Part shown: one piece after another, positions 15,182 to 15,487 of the stretch
Layout: each line of letters begins with the position of its first letter
Numbering within the stretch: position 1 is the first letter of the stretch
Assembly (NCBI GenBank): GCA_013042925.1
Contig: JABDPH010000511.1
Coordinates: 1-15,487 of the forward strand
Direction of reading: 5' to 3'
DNA length: 15,487 nt
DNA from: Eudoraea sp.
GTDB taxonomy: Bacteria > Bacteroidota > Bacteroidia > Flavobacteriales > Flavobacteriaceae
The notes under the pieces: generated by a model
Databases searched by the model: none
Told to the model about the DNA's origin: nothing
What the model saw: only the letters and a program-made list of their open reading frames with translations
Program-made: the position numbers and the translations under genes

Positions 15182-15487
15182 TTAGACCCGGTTCATAAAG
15201 ATTAGGAGCAGCGCAATTAACGCAGGTAGAGCCTGCACAAAGAAGATTTTTTTATCGGCAGTAAAAGCTCCATAAATACCTGCAATTGCAACGCAACTTA
15301 GAAAAAAAACAGAAATATTTGTACTCCAAAAAGTATCCTGAATAACAAATGTCCAAATTAGACCGGCAGCCAAAAATCCGTTGTAGAGCCCCTGGTTTGC
15401 AGCAAGAGATTTTGTTGGTTCAAACATGTCTTTAGGAAATTTTTTAAAGATTTTTTTACCCCTGGTTGTCCAGGCAAACATCTCGAA
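15182..15487 (-). CDS. DUF1304 membrane protein, 3' part (runs off the right edge)
   Basis: About 101 codons of a small integral membrane protein are visible. It opens at the window edge with FEMFAWTT, the usual end of the first membrane helix in the DUF1304 family, so the ATG at 15481 is internal and the real start lies to the right. Three further membrane segments follow: GLYNGFLAAGLIWTFVI, ISVFFLSCVAIAGIYGAF and VQALPALIALLLIFM. The segment MFEPTKSLAANQGLYNGFLA is the family's conserved loop and helix. The function is unknown. It lies 83 bp upstream of the aldehyde dehydrogenase in the same direction, but a promoter in that gap suggests separate transcription. Confidence 0.85.
   Translation of the reverse strand, partial: FEMFAWTTRGKKIFKKFPKDMFEPTKSLAANQGLYNGFLAAGLIWTFVIQDTFWSTNISVFFLSCVAIAGIYGAFTADKKIFFVQALPALIALLLIFMNRV

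Noticed and set aside
1..15487. Mobile element, CRISPR or tRNA in the window
   Set aside because: No transposase, integrase, terminal repeats, regularly spaced repeats or cloverleaf sequences were seen on either strand.

Overview
The window looks like chromosomal DNA from a marine or soil Bacteroidetes bacterium, most likely Flavobacteriia. The evidence is its AT-rich composition, promoters that fit the Bacteroidetes TTTG/TAnnTTTG pattern better than -35/-10, few Shine-Dalgarno sequences, a MoxR-DUF58-BatD gene order, and several lineage-typical proteins. There are no tRNA or rRNA genes, transposases, CRISPR arrays or phage genes. All genes appear intact except the two cut by the window edges.

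Left part (1-2166, minus strand): the start of a Bat/MoxR envelope operon, in transcription order a MoxR AAA+ ATPase, a DUF58 protein and the first 76 residues of an exported BatD-like protein. A long hairpin lies between the first two genes. Diverging from it, 2327-5113 (plus) holds a tight operon of an aldo/keto reductase, a short-chain dehydrogenase and a Schlafen AlbA_2-domain protein. The last two overlap by ATGA.

Middle (5110-7996, minus): a two-gene sucrose module, a PfkB-family fructokinase followed one base later by an amylosucrase (GH13). Amylosucrase turns sucrose into alpha-glucan plus fructose and the kinase would phosphorylate the fructose. The module ends tail-to-tail with the AlbA_2 gene, with overlapping stop codons.

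8171-12228 (plus): an SPFH-GYF protein, a double zinc-ribbon protein with a C-terminal membrane anchor (resembling the Bacillus subtilis YdjI/YdjG pair), a PPP-like metallophosphatase translationally coupled to it, and then a soluble acyl-ACP desaturase ending at a bidirectional terminator. Together these suggest a membrane-homeostasis cluster; this reading is an inference from context.

Right part (12261-15487, minus): a membrane-anchored helix-hairpin-helix protein and a small membrane protein. Next comes a 548-bp gene-free stretch with a strong plus-strand terminator but no plus-strand gene, which makes it a small-RNA candidate. It is followed by an ALDH7-family alpha-aminoadipate semialdehyde dehydrogenase (lysine catabolism), whose promoter abuts a perfect inverted repeat, and by the 3' part of a DUF1304 membrane protein.
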